DNA from: Callorhinus ursinus
Taxonomy: Eukaryota; Chordata; Mammalia; Carnivora; Otariidae
Reading direction: 5' to 3'
DNA length: 64,000 bases
Assembly (NCBI RefSeq): GCF_003265705.1
Contig: NW_020312785.1
Coordinates: 132,035,978 to 132,099,977 of the forward strand
The position numbers and the translations under genes were made by a program. The number at the start of each line of letters is the position of its first letter. Position 1 is the first letter of the stretch. A model generated the notes under the pieces. It had not been told where the DNA came from and searched no databases. It worked only from the letters and a program-made list of their open reading frames with translations. Shown here in pieces: positions 22,265 through 33,269 of the stretch.

Positions 22265-22495
22265 TTCCATTACAATAATGCACTTACAATAGCAACTCCT
22301 ACTGTTTGCTCAGCCCCCCTGGCCCCCGGACATTGTTTCTGTTTTACCTTCATTTCTTACCACTACCCTTGCAAGACAAGGATTATAGCCTCCATTTTCC
22401 AGTGAAGAAACTGAGTCAGAGAGAGTTTAGGGAATGTGTTCAAGGTCACAGCTAGGAAGTAGAAGAGTTGAGAAATTCAGAAAAATTATGTCTCA
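22265..22495 (-). repeat. MIR SINE, minus
   Basis: CTCCATTTTCCAGTGAAGAA, ACTGAGTCAGAGAGAGTTTA and CAAGGTCACAGCTAGGAAGT are the reverse complement of the MIR core and its 5' part. Confidence 0.85.
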
Positions 22496-22721
22496 ACCTT
22501 TGGTGTGTCATTAGTTCTCAAAGTGACTACATGTGGAAATGAAAAAGGCCATGGAAATTAATGAATAACTTAAATACATATTTTTATCCATGCTTTTCAT
22601 TTTACCTTATTCCTTTCTGCACAGCCTTCATAACCACCTTGTTTGTCCTAAAAAAACAAAACCAAATAAATTAATACGTATAAATAAGCTTCAATACTTT
22701 TGAAACATAATGGCTGTGTTT

Positions 22722-22800
22722 ATTTCTCTCTCTCTCTCTCCCTCCCTCCCTCCCTCTCTCCTTTTTCTCCCCTTCTCCTTCTCCCTTTTTCCCTATCTTT
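22722..22800. repeat. (CT)n / (CCCT)n low-complexity tract
   Basis: TCTCTCTCTCTC followed by CCTCCCTCCCTCC and further C/T-only sequence. It divides a MIR-bearing segment from featureless DNA. Confidence 0.9.
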
Positions 22801-24274
22801 TAGTTGAGAAGGTTTAGTTTAAACATAATTTATGATTCATGAAACATGACCATCATTGATCCACCCATGGTCCTCTTTTGGTATTATATTTATTATTTTC
22901 TAAATATCATCTAATATAACACCTACGAACTCAGAATCTAATAATGTAAAAACTAGAAGAGCACCTATAACTAGCATCTACTTATATGTTTTTGCTCTTT
23001 CTATATCCCAACACTCTATCAATCATATTTCAACTTTCAAAATGGTAACTCCATCCTAAAACTTGTGACCATCACCCCCTTGCTTTTTGTTTCTTGTTTT
23101 TGGCTGCATTCTCCAACAATGAAATGAAAACAGAATACATCTTTCTACTTACTTTGTTGGTCTTCAAAACAATGAATTCACTGGCCTAGTAAATAACTAT
23201 TTCCAGCCTTTCCAGCCTATTCCAGTCTCCAGAACCATACTGTTCTTTAAGGTTAGAAATAACCAAACTTTAAAATATCCAGCTAGTCTTCCATAAAGCA
23301 AGAAAAAAAAATCACAGTGGCCTAGGCTCAAAATCTTAACGATATCTCTGACTTCAACCTCTCTCTCACCTCCAAATTCTATTTTGACTCTTTATTAGTA
23401 TACACGTAGACTTGGAGCAACTTAACTTGAATTTATTATCCAAATTCTACCAGGCTTCAGATTAATTTTCTGAGGGATCTTCATAAGTTACAAATTCTCT
23501 ATGTAAGTACAAAACTGCAAAGACCCATCTTTGGTTTCCATAAGCCAAAACCTTCTGAACTAACACACCAGGGACTCCCTGTATGGGACAGAACAATTGG
23601 ACCTCTAATAGTCCCAGGGCAGAAACCAAAGCAACCACACCCTCCAAGTGATCAGGCCTTTCAAGATTATATACACAAAAAGGCAACTATTTAAGGAACC
23701 ACTTTGGGTCTCCCTCCAGGGTCACAGCAGTAAATACTTCGATGGACTGATAAATTTTTTATAACCTATCTAAATAATAATAAACACCCTACTAATATTA
23801 ATCCTTTCAGAATCCTGGGGTAATTTCATCTGTAGGGAAACAACCAGGATTTGAAATGAGTAACCTTTAATGATTAAGAATTAAATGCAATTTAATTAAA
23901 TTCTTTCTTTAAGGAATCATGGAGTGCTGGACTAGACAGAGCACTCCTGAAGACTAAGACTCATTCTCAAGAGTACTGTCTTAGGTCAGTTTTCCTAATT
24001 GGAGTCTGAGAGGGGTGTTTGGCTGTAAACAATTAACTGAGAAGGCATTCTTAAGGGAAAAACTTTAAGACAATGAGGGAAGCAAAGCAGGGAAGGGGAT
24101 GGATTGAAGCACGGGATTCGGGTAAAGTGAAGCTTTGGTCTGACCACTGCCACCCATAGGCAGGGGAGGGCTCTAGATAAGAGGATACACGGTATCTCAG
24201 CAATGTCCCCCCTGACAATCAAGCTAATTAACATATGCATCATCTCAATTAGGCGTTGGGGGGGGGTAAGAACA
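22801..24274. other. No gene; AT-rich
   Basis: No recognised repeat apart from possible L1 3'-end traces near 22860-23020. The minus frame at 23462-23686 (74 codons) has no known motif. A G-run of ten lies at 24256-24265. Confidence 0.4.
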
Positions 24275-24735
24275 ATTTGGATCAACTCTTAGCAAATGTC
24301 AAGTATACAATACAGTATTATAAAACTAGAGTTACCATGCTGTACATTAGATCTCCAGAACTTACTCATCCCACATAACTGAAACTTTGTACCCTTTGAT
24401 TAACATCTCCCCATTTCCTCAGCTTCTTAGCCTATGGAAACAACCATCAACCATTCTAGTCTCTGCTTTTATGAGTTCAACTTCTTTAGGTTCAGCATAG
24501 AAGTGAGGTTATGTAGTAGTATGTGCATGTCTTGTTTAGCATAATGTCCTTCAGGTGTATCCATGTTGTTAAAAATGGCAGGATTTCCTGAATGACATTC
24601 CAGTGTGTGTACGTGTGTGTGTAGATAAATAGATCTATATAACTCACATACTATTATCCACTCATCCTTCGACAGATACTTAGGTTGTTTCCATACCTTG
24701 GCTATTGAGAATAATGCTGCAGTAAACTTGGGGGG
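24275..24735 (-). repeat. L1 (L1MA-like) ORF2 end and 3' UTR, minus
   Basis: Forward blocks ATGCTGTACATTAGATCTCC, TTTATGAGTTCAACTTCTTT, ATCCATGTTGTTAAAAATGG and TACTTAGGTTGTTTCCATAC are the reverse complement of the distal ORF2 and 3' UTR of L1M elements. On the minus strand the frame at 24469-24885 still shows ORF2p-like pieces (FSIAKVWKQPKYLSKDEWI, NMDTPEGHYAKQ) but is broken elsewhere. ORF2p is the L1 endonuclease-reverse transcriptase; this remnant is inactive. Confidence 0.85.
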
Positions 24736-24739
24736 GTGG

Positions 24740-25645
24740 GTGTGGAGAAGGAAATCCTTGTATACTGCTGGTAAGAATGAAAATTGGTATAGCCATTGTG
24801 GAAAACAGCATGGAGGTTCTTTAAAACATTTAAAATAGGAAAATGCTCTTTTAAAAGTGCTCAGCCTTTGATCCAGCATTTCCACTTCTCAGAGTTTGCC
24901 TTCAATAAGCAATTAAGAGGGGTGCCTGGGTGATTCCGTCGTTAAGCATCTGCCTTCGCCTCAGGTCTCTCGAGCCCCACATCCAGCTCCCTGCTCTGTG
25001 GGAAGCCTGCTTCTCCCTCTCCCACTCCCCCCTGCTTATGTTCCCTCTCTCACTGTGTCTCTCTCTGTCAAATAAATAAATAAAATCTTTTAAAAAAAAA
25101 GAAGCAATTAAGAATATGATCAAAGATTGAGCTACAAGATTTGCACATTAGTATTGTTTATAATGGCAAAAATTTGGAAAAATCTAAAGCCCAACCAGAA
25201 GGGATTTATTAACTAAATCGTAGCCCATTCACAGAAAGGAACACTAAGTAGCCATTAAATGTTGTAGAGCAATATGAACTCACTTTAAGGAGCAATGTTT
25301 AAGTTAATTTTTTCAAGCAGGTTACAATAAAGAATAGTATGATATAATATCATTTTCCTAAAAGAAATTGATAATGTACAATAAATAATATATTGGCAAA
25401 CCATATGTACCATATGTATATAATACATGATATTAGATTATTCACCAGACACGTGGGTGGACCAATCGCTCAGTAAATAGACAGGTAGATAGCTCTACAG
25501 CAAGCTAGAGAGCCCGGAAGGAAGTAAACGAAATTGTCACAGTGATCTTTTCTGGGATGCTGGAATTAATACAAGTGATAGTAATCTTTACCTTTTGTTT
25601 ATCTGTGTTTTCTAAAGTGAACTTCTTTTACTTTTATAAAAAGAA
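24740..25645 (+). repeat. L1/HAL1 3' region, plus, split by a Can-SINE
   Basis: Reads in the sense direction: ATACTGCTGGTAAGAATGAA, AATTGGTATAGCCATTGTGG, GATCCAGCATTTCCACTTC, then beyond the SINE TTGTTTATAATGGCAAAAAT and a 3' end with TTTATCTGTGTTTTCTAAAG. It abuts the minus-strand L1 piece at 24735. Both contain the same consensus interval (TATAATGGC.. against CTCAATAGCC..), so they are separate elements, not one inverted insertion. Confidence 0.75.
24919..25101 (+). mobile_element. Can-SINE, plus, with internal deletion
   Basis: Head GGGGTGCCTGGGTGATTCCG and tail AAATAAATAAATAAAATCTTT. The middle reads CAGGTCTCTCGAGCC, so about 18 bases (the ATGATCCCAGGGTCCTGGGA part) are missing. Perfect 12-bp duplications AAGCAATTAAGA flank it at 24907-24918 and 25102-25113. 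Confidence 0.96.
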
Positions 25646-26395
25646 AAATGAACTTGCCAAAAATGTATATTCCTAATAAGATGTGTCTATCAAATATGAA
25701 GGTAGTCCTAAAAAATTGGCCCCATGATAGCTACCACTCAGAGCCACTGCTCCTTCAAGTCACCCTCCGGAGAGGGGGTAGTTGCCACGGACTCGCACAA
25801 CCTGTGTTGAGGCTTCTATCACGTGGCCATTTCCAAGTCACTGCTTACAGATCTTCAAGCCTTGGTAGAGCTTGCAACTTCCCTACTCTTCTCTTCATTT
25901 ACATATGTAAGGATTGTTCACCCCAATAGCCCCCAGGCCACTTTGTTAATTTGCTGCACGGTCTTCAGCTTCCAGGTTACCTGGCACAAAAGCACAACAT
26001 CAGAACTTGTCAAAGTGGCAAAGCCAAGGCTGGAGGATTCACGTTGTAGGCAATAAATTGTCCATCCCCAGGGACCTCTTTCAATACTTTCTGCCCTTGA
26101 AACTCCACATATTTACATTTCTGAATGGTACCATACTGCAGGAAATGCTATATTATGATTTGATTGGCAATAGCCCTCATGAGGAAGAGTTATTCAACTC
26201 ATGATAGATTTGTAGATGTGAAAGATGAAAAGGAAAGGCTTATTTAAGTATGTATGTTATCATGATCTCATCATGTTTTTTTTTAACTAGTAATAGGGAG
26301 AATATGAAAACAAATGATAGCACTTCAAAGCATTAAAACATTGAGTTACCCTGGCATTCACGAAATTAAATCCATATGGTCGTGATCTATTACTG
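25646..26395. other. No gene recognised
   Basis: Three overlapping plus-strand frames (25648-25929, 25823-26056, 26007-26204) lie in different phases and are under 95 codons. The block has no recognised repeat and no domain. Confidence 0.4.
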
Positions 26396-26407
26396 AATTC
26401 CATCTGC

Positions 26408-26573
26408 CGGGTGCCTGGGTGGCTCAGTTGGCTAAGCGACTGCCTTCGGCTCAGGTCATGATCCCAGAGTCCTGGGATCGAGTCCCACATCGGGCTCCCG
26501 GCTCAGCAGGGAGCCTGCTTCTCCCTCTGACCCTCTCCCCTCTCATGCTGTTTCTCTCTCGCTTGCTCTCTAA

Positions 26574-26612
<39 letters not shown>

Positions 26613-26638
26613 AAGCTTCAAAAATAAATAAATAAATA
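26408..26638 (+). mobile_element. Can-SINE, plus, long AAAT tail
   Basis: Head GGTGCCTGGGTGGCTCAGTT, typical body (CCTGGGATCGAGTCCCACAT, GCTCAGCAGGGAGCCTG) and a tail of AAAT repeats running from about 26571. Perfect 12-bp duplications AATTCCATCTGC at 26396-26407 and 26639-26650. Good body conservation suggests a relatively young copy. Confidence 0.97.
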
Positions 26639-26650
26639 AATTCCATCTGC

Positions 26651-27433
26651 GGTTATTTTAGTAGGATTTTTGAATCATTATTTGCGAGATTAATCTCTTC
26701 TTTTCCTGCTGTCCTATTCAAGATACTTTTTTTTCTCTTTTCTGTTTAATTGATGATTATTACTTTGTGGGGAAAAAATAGAAAGCTTTTTTCTTTAAAT
26801 CACAGAAGCAAAGACTGAAACAAAGATCCTGTGCAACCTATTTATTGAGAGATTTCTTCCAGAAGAAACCAGTGAGGCAGGGATGGAAGCAGGATAGGGC
26901 AGATGAAGAAATCATGCCACAGCCTCTATCTAATCCCATAGGGAGCTCCAGCATGTAAATGGTGCCACAGAGCTGGGCCACCTTGAGGCAGGGGGACTAG
27001 GGTTTGTCCCTTCACCATAGGGCGTCATTTGCTGTGGGATCCTCCAGGGAAATGAGCAGAACCTCTCAGGTATTTCTGGGTGAGGTGGCTCCCAGAGGCA
27101 GGCGCAGTTCTCCTGTGCAGGGTGCAAGTGTGAGCCATTAGCAGTCAATAGTCACACCAGCTCAAAAATGGATACTCTGGACTATGAAAAGAGATCAAGG
27201 TGAGACGCCAAAAGTATCTACTAAGTTTCCTTATTTTTCTGTGCTCTGGAATATTTAAGATATACTCCAAATAATCCATCACTTAAGGGACTGAAGAATT
27301 TATTAATGGACAGAGTATGAGATAGGTATTTACTGACTGGAAAATTCTTTGACCACATCCCCAGTTGTGTCCTTGACAACTGGTCTTCTTGGATTTTCTT
27401 TTTCTTCCAAAGTCAGCTTTAATTATTTGTATT
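26651..27433. other. No gene recognised
   Basis: Contains a minus frame of 72 codons at 26930-27148 and otherwise AT-rich DNA. Nothing matched known repeats or exons. Confidence 0.45.
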
Positions 27434-27545
27434 TTCTTTTCTTTTTTTTTTTTAATTATGTTCAAGTAGCCAACATATAGGACATCATTAGTTTTTGATG
27501 TAGTGTTCAATGATTCATTAGTTTACATAACCATTACTTCACCCA
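27434..27545 (-). mobile_element. Truncated carnivore L1 3' end
   Basis: T-run at 27437-27452 followed by AATTATGTTCAAGTAGCCAA, GACATCATTAGTTTTTGATG, TAGTGTTCAATGATTCATTAG, the reverse complement of carnivore L1 3' UTR sequence. It is related to the 18.8 kb insertion but retains a different version. Target-site duplications are not clear. Confidence 0.85.
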
Positions 27546-28189
27546 GATTTTTAAACTGTTTATAATAAAGTTGCACAATGTAAATTACCATAATTTTTTT
27601 ATTTGTTTCTTTAGTTGGGCCAGTCCTCAAGTTATGGTGGCTGCAGTATGGCACCTTTCCTTCTGGTAATTTCTGTGCACAAAATTGAGAGATTGTCTGC
27701 TCCCTTTGGGGATAATCTTTTGATCCTGAAAGAAGTGTCTACTTGATTCCACTTCTGGAATTCATTTCCAAGTCCTCTTTTTTTTCCTTCGCCAATTCTA
27801 CTATATTCATTCTGCGGTAAAGTGAGCAGAAAAGAAATGCCCTCTCCCTGAGTCTTGATTAGCAGTGATGCTTGCATGTCAATGTGTAACAAAATGGACT
27901 GAATCCATTGTTCCAGTGTTTACTATAATTCTCTCTTTCCCAAGGCCTCTATTAGGCTGGAACTAGCGTCAATTAACAGCCTTCTTACTGTGCTCAGAAG
28001 CCTCCTAAGGCTTTATTAAAAGAGGCAATGACTTGATGCTGTGTCAATTTATCTAAACCCAAACAACATTTCCCCAAATTCCCTGCCTATGTGGTTCTAG
28101 ATTAGGACTGGCCACAGAGAAATTTCATTGAGATTTGAGAAGTGGAACTGTATCCATAGTCATTTTGTTAAGCTCTTGAAAGTAGGTGT
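27546..28189. other. No gene recognised
   Basis: AT-rich on the left. From 28025 to 28189 (GTGTCAATTTATCTAAACCC, AGGACTGGCCACAGAGAAAT) the sequence looks like an old interspersed repeat that I cannot name, directly beside the apolipoprotein-like fragment. Confidence 0.4.
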
Positions 28190-28385
28190 GTGGCCAGCCA
28201 CTGATGCCGCTCATACACATTGTCATTGCTCTCCTGGCTGACTTGGATGGTGAGGGGCAGCAGCTGGGCTTGCAGCTCATTCAGGTTCTACCAGATCTCC
28301 TCCTTCAGCTTCTCTCTACACCTGGACCAGGTGTGTTTTCAGCTCCATGGGGAGGGGCACCAGCATCTTCTGTAGGCCACCCTCT
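28190..28385 (-). pseudogene. Apolipoprotein A-IV-like pseudogene fragment
   Basis: On the minus strand the reading begins GGLQKMLVPLPMELKTHLVQ and, after a frameshift and stop near 28330, continues REKLKEEIW(stop)NLNELQAQLLPL and VSQESNDN. This order closely follows the amino-terminal third of apolipoprotein A-IV, where the segments LQKKLVP, SEKLKEEIGKELEELRARLLPH and EVSQKIGDN occur (residues roughly 75-130 of the precursor). ApoA-IV is a secreted lipid-binding protein built of 22-residue amphipathic helices that takes part in chylomicron and HDL metabolism. Here about 195 bases survive, with at least two in-frame stops and one shift, so it is inactive. The matching part lies in a single large exon in known APOA4 genes, so a processed copy and a DNA duplication cannot be told apart. 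Other APOA/APOE relatives remain possible. Confidence 0.72.
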
Positions 28386-28826
28386 TCATTGGAATTTTAT
28401 GAAGTGAGGGATAGACATGGGTATCAGCTCATCCTTGCAGGTTTCATTTTGCCCTTGGTCTCTGCCACTACATTCGATCTTCCCTTCCCAACTGTCTATC
28501 TAAGACCAGACACAAAGGCACCAGCCTTCCATCGACACTTAATAAGCTCCAAGACAGTTTAAGGTCTAATCCTATAGAATTTAGAGTAGGTTTTTTTCTT
28601 CTGCTTGATCTCTAAGTGATACAAATGGTCAAGCTCATTAGGCCTGGCTCCTTCTTACCAAAAAATAAATTTTTGTCTAGAAGCTACCGTAGAGCCCCTG
28701 AAAATCTACTTCTTTAGGGAGAATCTATAAATTTGTCAGATGCTGAGCCCCACAGCAGAGCCACTCTAGGTTTAAGCTGAGATCTCCTTGCTATGTACAT
28801 TGTTTCAACTAAAAATCGTAACATTG
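28386..28826. other. Flank of the pseudogene; nothing recognised
   Basis: No upstream apolipoprotein homology was found on the minus strand beyond the GGLQK position, so the copy is truncated or has diverged beyond recognition at this point. Confidence 0.45.
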
Positions 28827-29042
28827 TGGGACGCTTGGGCGGCTCAGTCGGTTAAGCGGCTGACTTAGGCTCAGGTCATGATCTCAGGGTCCTGGGATCG
28901 AGGCCCATGTCAGACTCCCCACTCAGTGGGAGTCTGCTTGTCCTTCTCCCTCTCCTTCTGCCCCTACCCCCCTGCTTGTGTGCGTGCTGTCTCTCTCTCT
29001 CAAATAACTAAATAAAAATCTTTAAAATAAATAAATAAAAAT
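28827..29042 (+). mobile_element. Can-SINE, plus
   Basis: Head GGGACGCTTGGGCGGCTCAG (CpG-type changes in the usual CCTGGGTGGC), body GGTCATGATCTCAGGGTCCT, tail AAATAAAAATCTTTAAAAT. Imperfect duplications AAAATCGTAACATTG (ending 28826) and AAAATTCATGACATTG (29043-29058) flank it. Confidence 0.95.
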
Positions 29043-29054
29043 AAAATTCATGAC

Positions 29055-29180
29055 ATTGCAATGTAGATATTATTTTTCAACTTTATAGATATTAAAAAAA
29101 CAAAGCTCAGAGGTATGTATCTGGCTTAAAGTGACACGGTTGATAGGTTACAGAGTAGGTCCATTTGAATCTAGGCAGGG
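29055..29180 (-). repeat. MIR SINE, minus
   Basis: AACTTTATAGATATT, AAAGCTCAGAGGTATG, GACACGGTTGATAGGT and TTTGAATCTAGGCAGG follow the reverse complement of the MIR core. The preceding SINE may have inserted into this MIR. Confidence 0.6.
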
Positions 29181-29609
29181 GCTGTATCTTCCATGTTATG
29201 TCCCAAATCAGTCAAGACAGCCAAGGCAAGGCAATCAAAGACAATAGTCCAAAAACCCACTGGCCATAGAGACTCCCCGTCTTCAGTTTACTTCTTTGAA
29301 GCTTCAGCCTCCTCTATCCTGCCTTTCCTCCCAACTCCTAACATCTCCCTTTTGGGGGTGTGAGCCTTAAAAATACCTTAAATGTGCAGGCAACCAGGGT
29401 TTGGGAAATGTGGCCTGCTAGTTTTAGACACCTCCTTGCCTGAAAGAGTGCTAACTGGAAGTTCTAACTACCATCTTTCAACTCCACGCGGGCTCCAATT
29501 GGTTCCTTGGTCCTTGTTCGTGTATTTTAAGTCCTACCTCCCTAATCTGTCTTTTGACTATTATACAGTTTTAGTACAGGAGGTGACCTTAGAGATAATT
29601 TTATAGAAA
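29181..29609. other. No feature recognised
   Basis: A 74-codon plus frame at 29382-29606 stands alone, without motif or splice context. Confidence 0.45.
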
Positions 29610-29690
29610 AACCTCTTTTTACAGGTAAGAATACTGAACTCAGAGAAGGAAAGTGATTCTTTCAAGATCACACTTTATGATATGCCATGA
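29610..29690 (-). repeat. MIR SINE fragment, minus
   Basis: CTCTTTTTACAGGTAAGAAT, ACTGAACTCAGAGAAGGAAA and AAGATCACAC match the reverse complement of the MIR core. Confidence 0.6.
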
Positions 29691-30599
29691 ATATTGAAGG
29701 GAAACCCATTGTCTAATTATGATTAGAAGCTAAGGGAAGTGCCAAGGACCACAGCCACTTGACATGCGCTAGGCACATGAAAAGCTAGCTTATCCTACTT
29801 ATTCTTCTGAAAAGAAGAACATCAAGTACCTTCAGGCCTTTATATTGACTAAACAGAACATTTTGCTGTTATACTTGGTTTAATCCCCCTGCCTCTAAAA
29901 CCCATAAGAAGTCCATTTTTCCCCAGTGTCACAGCCAGCTCTGCTCTAACATTGCAGCAAATTAAAAAGTAATTACCTCAATAATGGGTTAGTTGCTGAA
30001 TTTAATCACTCTGAAAAAGTACTTGACTTTTCCATTTATGGAATAATAAAATGTTGCATTTCTGTGTGGTCCATCATTTACAGGTCCCTAAGAATTTTAT
30101 GCTTTGGTGACATCGACTGACATTAACGACAGAAACAAGTGGATGGATGGATGGAGCGAGAGTATCTACAAGAGCGGAAGAAGGCTGGGAACCAACAGGA
30201 TCTAGGGAGCTAATTTTACACTTACCAAGGTAAGGGGTAATAACAAACAGAAAAACAAATCTCACATCCTGGGGTTCTCCAATAGACAAAATCAAATGAA
30301 GAGGATATAATCAGTATTTTTATAAATTTTATAAATTTATAAAATATGATTTTATAAATCATAGCCACATCCTCTCTCTTTCCATCTACTAGGTTTTATC
30401 CAATTTCTCCATTTTTGCCTAACCGTAGTGAAACTCCTGGCTAATTCAACTGAGTTTTACCTGATGCAGAAAGTCAGGTTTTCCCTTTATGCCCCATTCT
30501 GCACAGGATTTCCAAGTCCCCTACCTTTTCTCCATAAGGCTTGTAAGTATCCAAAATCACTAAAACATCAGGTCATTTGGTGGCAGGTATATCTGTTAA
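29691..30599. other. No gene recognised
   Basis: Includes a GGAT-type minirepeat (GTGGATGGATGGATGG at 30140-30155) and an AT-rich near-palindromic patch at 30318-30362 built from TTTATAAAT units. Frames are under 75 codons. Confidence 0.45.
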
Positions 30600-30770
30600 C
30601 CATGGCCATAATAGTGTTATGAAGCAAACAACCCCCAAAATCCATGCTTTAGGACAACAATGGTGTATTCTTATAGATCTGAGGGAACTGCAAAGTCACA
30701 TGGCAGAGGACATGAATAAAGGTTGGGGTAAATAATTGGGACACAATCTATGATAGCAGGATTTTAAGCT
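30600..30770 (-). repeat. Possible MLT1-type LTR fragment, minus
   Basis: ATAATAGTGTTATGAAGC, AACAACCCCCAAAATCCATG and TTAGGACAACAATGGTG resemble the reversed 3' end of MLT1-type LTRs (compare 13.5 kb). Strongly diverged. Confidence 0.4.
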
Positions 30771-32175
30771 TCCTATCCTAGAATCCCTTCCATTCTATTC
30801 TTTGCACTATAAGAGGGAAATTCTTCATTCTCACTCGTACTCCAATGACTCTTTTTTTCTCTCCAGATCACCCTATTTTTAGTTCTATCCTTTCTCTCTC
30901 CCTTCTCCCAAAGCAGGTTCATCTAAAACTCCCACAGGGAAAAGCCAACTTCATGAGGCTGCCCCTGAAAATTCAAGTTGGAAGCATCTTGAGCCTTCAT
31001 TTTGATTCATTAACTAGCTTTAGGTCTGGGCTTTTTATCTCTCTCCATCTTATCAGCCCTGCTTCTCTCTATGTGGCTTTATTCTTTACACAGCCTCCTT
31101 CCATGTAGCAGGCAAGAGGGCTGCCAGGAGCTCCAAACTAACATTCTCCAAACCCAACACCCCTTCTTCCAAAGTGTATACATTAACCCAACTCTGTTTG
31201 GGTCACTTGCTTATGCTTGTATCAATCACTATAACTAAGACAAAAGAATAATCTTATTAGCCAATCCTGATCATGTTCTCACCCTTGCAAAGGGTAGTAG
31301 GGGATTTTGCTATTACGACACCAGTAGGACCACATGGCATGGGAGAGGGATTATTCAAATGAACCAAAAGGATATTAGAAAAGCAAGCTGGCCAGACAAA
31401 AACTTTAGCTAGTGTAGTACATTAAAACTAAAGATTACAACACCTTTTTGGACCTATATACTACTCACTCCAAATATAATGGATCTTGCAGGATGGCTAC
31501 TATTAATGCAAGGAATACCCCCCTCTCTTTCCCAGTTTCTGTATCCAATTATCTTCCATTTGCATGCATGAAAACTTTTTTTTTATGTAACTGGGAGAAG
31601 ATAGAGGAAACTATGAGAGAAGAAGAAGAATATGAAGAAGAAAAAAAATGATACATGAGATGGGTTAATAGAAGTTCGTTCCCCACTGATTTCTTCTCAT
31701 TGATTTTAGAGTCCTTTTGGTGAGAGAAGTCATTAAAAGGGAAGTGGATCAAAGAGGACTTTTGATATTCTGGGTCCAAAGAAAAGTTCTTTGGGGTCCA
31801 ATTGATGTGGAACACCTTTAGAAAGAAGGTTCATTTACATGCCTCTTTATGGAATAAAATACCATCTTTAGCATCCCAAGGACGAGAGGTAGTAGAAGCA
31901 TCCAGAACCATTGCCATCCTCATTTTGCTGGGTTGGCAATGGAGGCTACTTGAAGCAGCTTATCAGGTCAGATGTGGCAAGGGGAAGCCAAAGTAAGATC
32001 AAAAGGTACTTGTGAGGCACTCTTCTGAGACTGCAGAAAATAATATCCAGTTTGAAGAATTATTCAAATACTAAACTAAGTCATTTAATGTTATTGAAAT
32101 CTTTAAGTTAAAAGAATATTCAAAGTAGGATAACCAAAAGATTAATGGTGGCACTTGTTATAAACTATTGTTCTT
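30771..32175. other. No gene recognised
   Basis: Contains a GAA-rich patch (GAAGAAGAAGAATATGAAGAAG) at 31618-31645 that gives a Glu-rich frame end. Plus frames at 30845-31108 and 31448-31651 have no domain and no support on the other side of any splice site. Confidence 0.45.
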
Positions 32176-32640
32176 TCATTCATTTTTAAAACATTCTTAT
32201 TAAGAAATAGTTAACATACATCACTGTGTAAGTATAGGGCATACAGCGTGATGGTTTGATTTACATATATCGTGAAATGATTATTACAATAGATTCAGCT
32301 AACAACCATCTCATATGGATACAATAAAAAGCAAAAAAATTCTCCTTGTGATAAGAACTCATATGATTTACTCTCTTTATAACCTTCCTATATACCATGC
32401 AGCAATGTTCGCTATAGTCAACATGTTGTACCTTATATCCCTAGTATTTATTTATCTTATAACTGGAAATTTGTACCTGTTGACCACCTTTCGCCAGTTT
32501 CCTCTCCCCCTACCCTCCATTTCTGCCCATCACAAGTCTGATCTCTTTTCCTATGAGTTTCTTTTTTGATTTTATTTATTTTTTTAGATTCCGCATGTAA
32601 GTGAGATCATACGGTATTTGCCTTTAGTTCATTTCTGCCA
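32176..32640 (-). repeat. L1M (L1MA-like) 3' UTR, minus
   Basis: Forward blocks AATAGTTAACATACATCA, ATGTTGTACCTTATATCCCT, TTTATCTTATAACTGGAAAT, TTCCTATGAGTTTC and AGTGAGATCATACGGTATTT are the reverse complement of the L1M 3' UTR region. The plus frame at 32315-32569 is a shadow of this repeat. Confidence 0.82.
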
Positions 32641-32690
32641 ATAGAAACAAAAGGATAAATAGAGAATGAAATTTAAGAACATTAACTGTA

Positions 32691-32890
32691 GGGGCACCTG
32701 GGTGGCTCAGTCGGTTAAGCATCTGATTCTTGATTTTGGCTCAGGTCCTGACCTCAGGGTTGTGAGATTGAGCCCCATGGGGGTTCCACACTGGGCATGG
32801 AGTCTGCTTAAGATTCTCTCTCCCTCTCCCTTTGCCTCTCCCCCTCTCTCCCACTTTAAAAAACAAAACAAAACAAAACAAAAGAAAAAA
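32691..32890 (+). mobile_element. Can-SINE, plus
   Basis: Head GGGGCACCTGGGTGGCTCAG, body CTCAGGTCCTGACCTCAGGG, GTTGTGAGATTGAGCC, tail of AAAAC repeats. Perfect 12-bp duplications ACATTAACTGTA at 32679-32690 and 32891-32902. Confidence 0.96.
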
Positions 32891-32945
32891 ACATTAACTG
32901 TATAATACACGTAATCATTAACTGTATAATATTGGTAATCACAAA
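32891..32945. repeat. Two-copy tandem duplication at a SINE target site
   Basis: CATTAACTGTATAATA occurs at 32892-32907 and again at 32914-32929, each followed by a short variable piece and GTAAT. The first copy contains the right target-site duplication of the SINE, so one local duplication or two target copies existed at the site. Confidence 0.75.
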
Positions 32946-33269
32946 TATCTTATTTAAGGTAAGGTCATTACAAAACCAAAAAATACACATTTGAAAATGA
33001 AAAGAGCTTTTCTCTGCATATTTCTTCTTACATTCATTGCTTAATATGACAGATTATATTTTCATATTATTTAATATATCTCTATTGCAAATAGTAAGAT
33101 CAGATGTAAATATAGCCATAATAAAAGCAGCAAAGCTTTTGTTTCCTCCCAGAGTCCAACATAAAAACAGAGCACCTAGATAGCAAAAGCCACAAACAAC
33201 ACCTACAACAAAACTAAGTGGCAAGATCTCCCTCAAATACAGCCAGGAAAACAAAGAAAAACAAAGAAA

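Noticed and set aside
24735..24740. Twin-priming inversion of one L1
   Set aside because: Both arms include the same consensus interval, so they are two elements.
24469..24885. 138-codon frame as an intact L1 ORF2 product
   Set aside because: Only short ORF2p-like pieces survive, and the start of the frame lies in a different, opposite-strand element.
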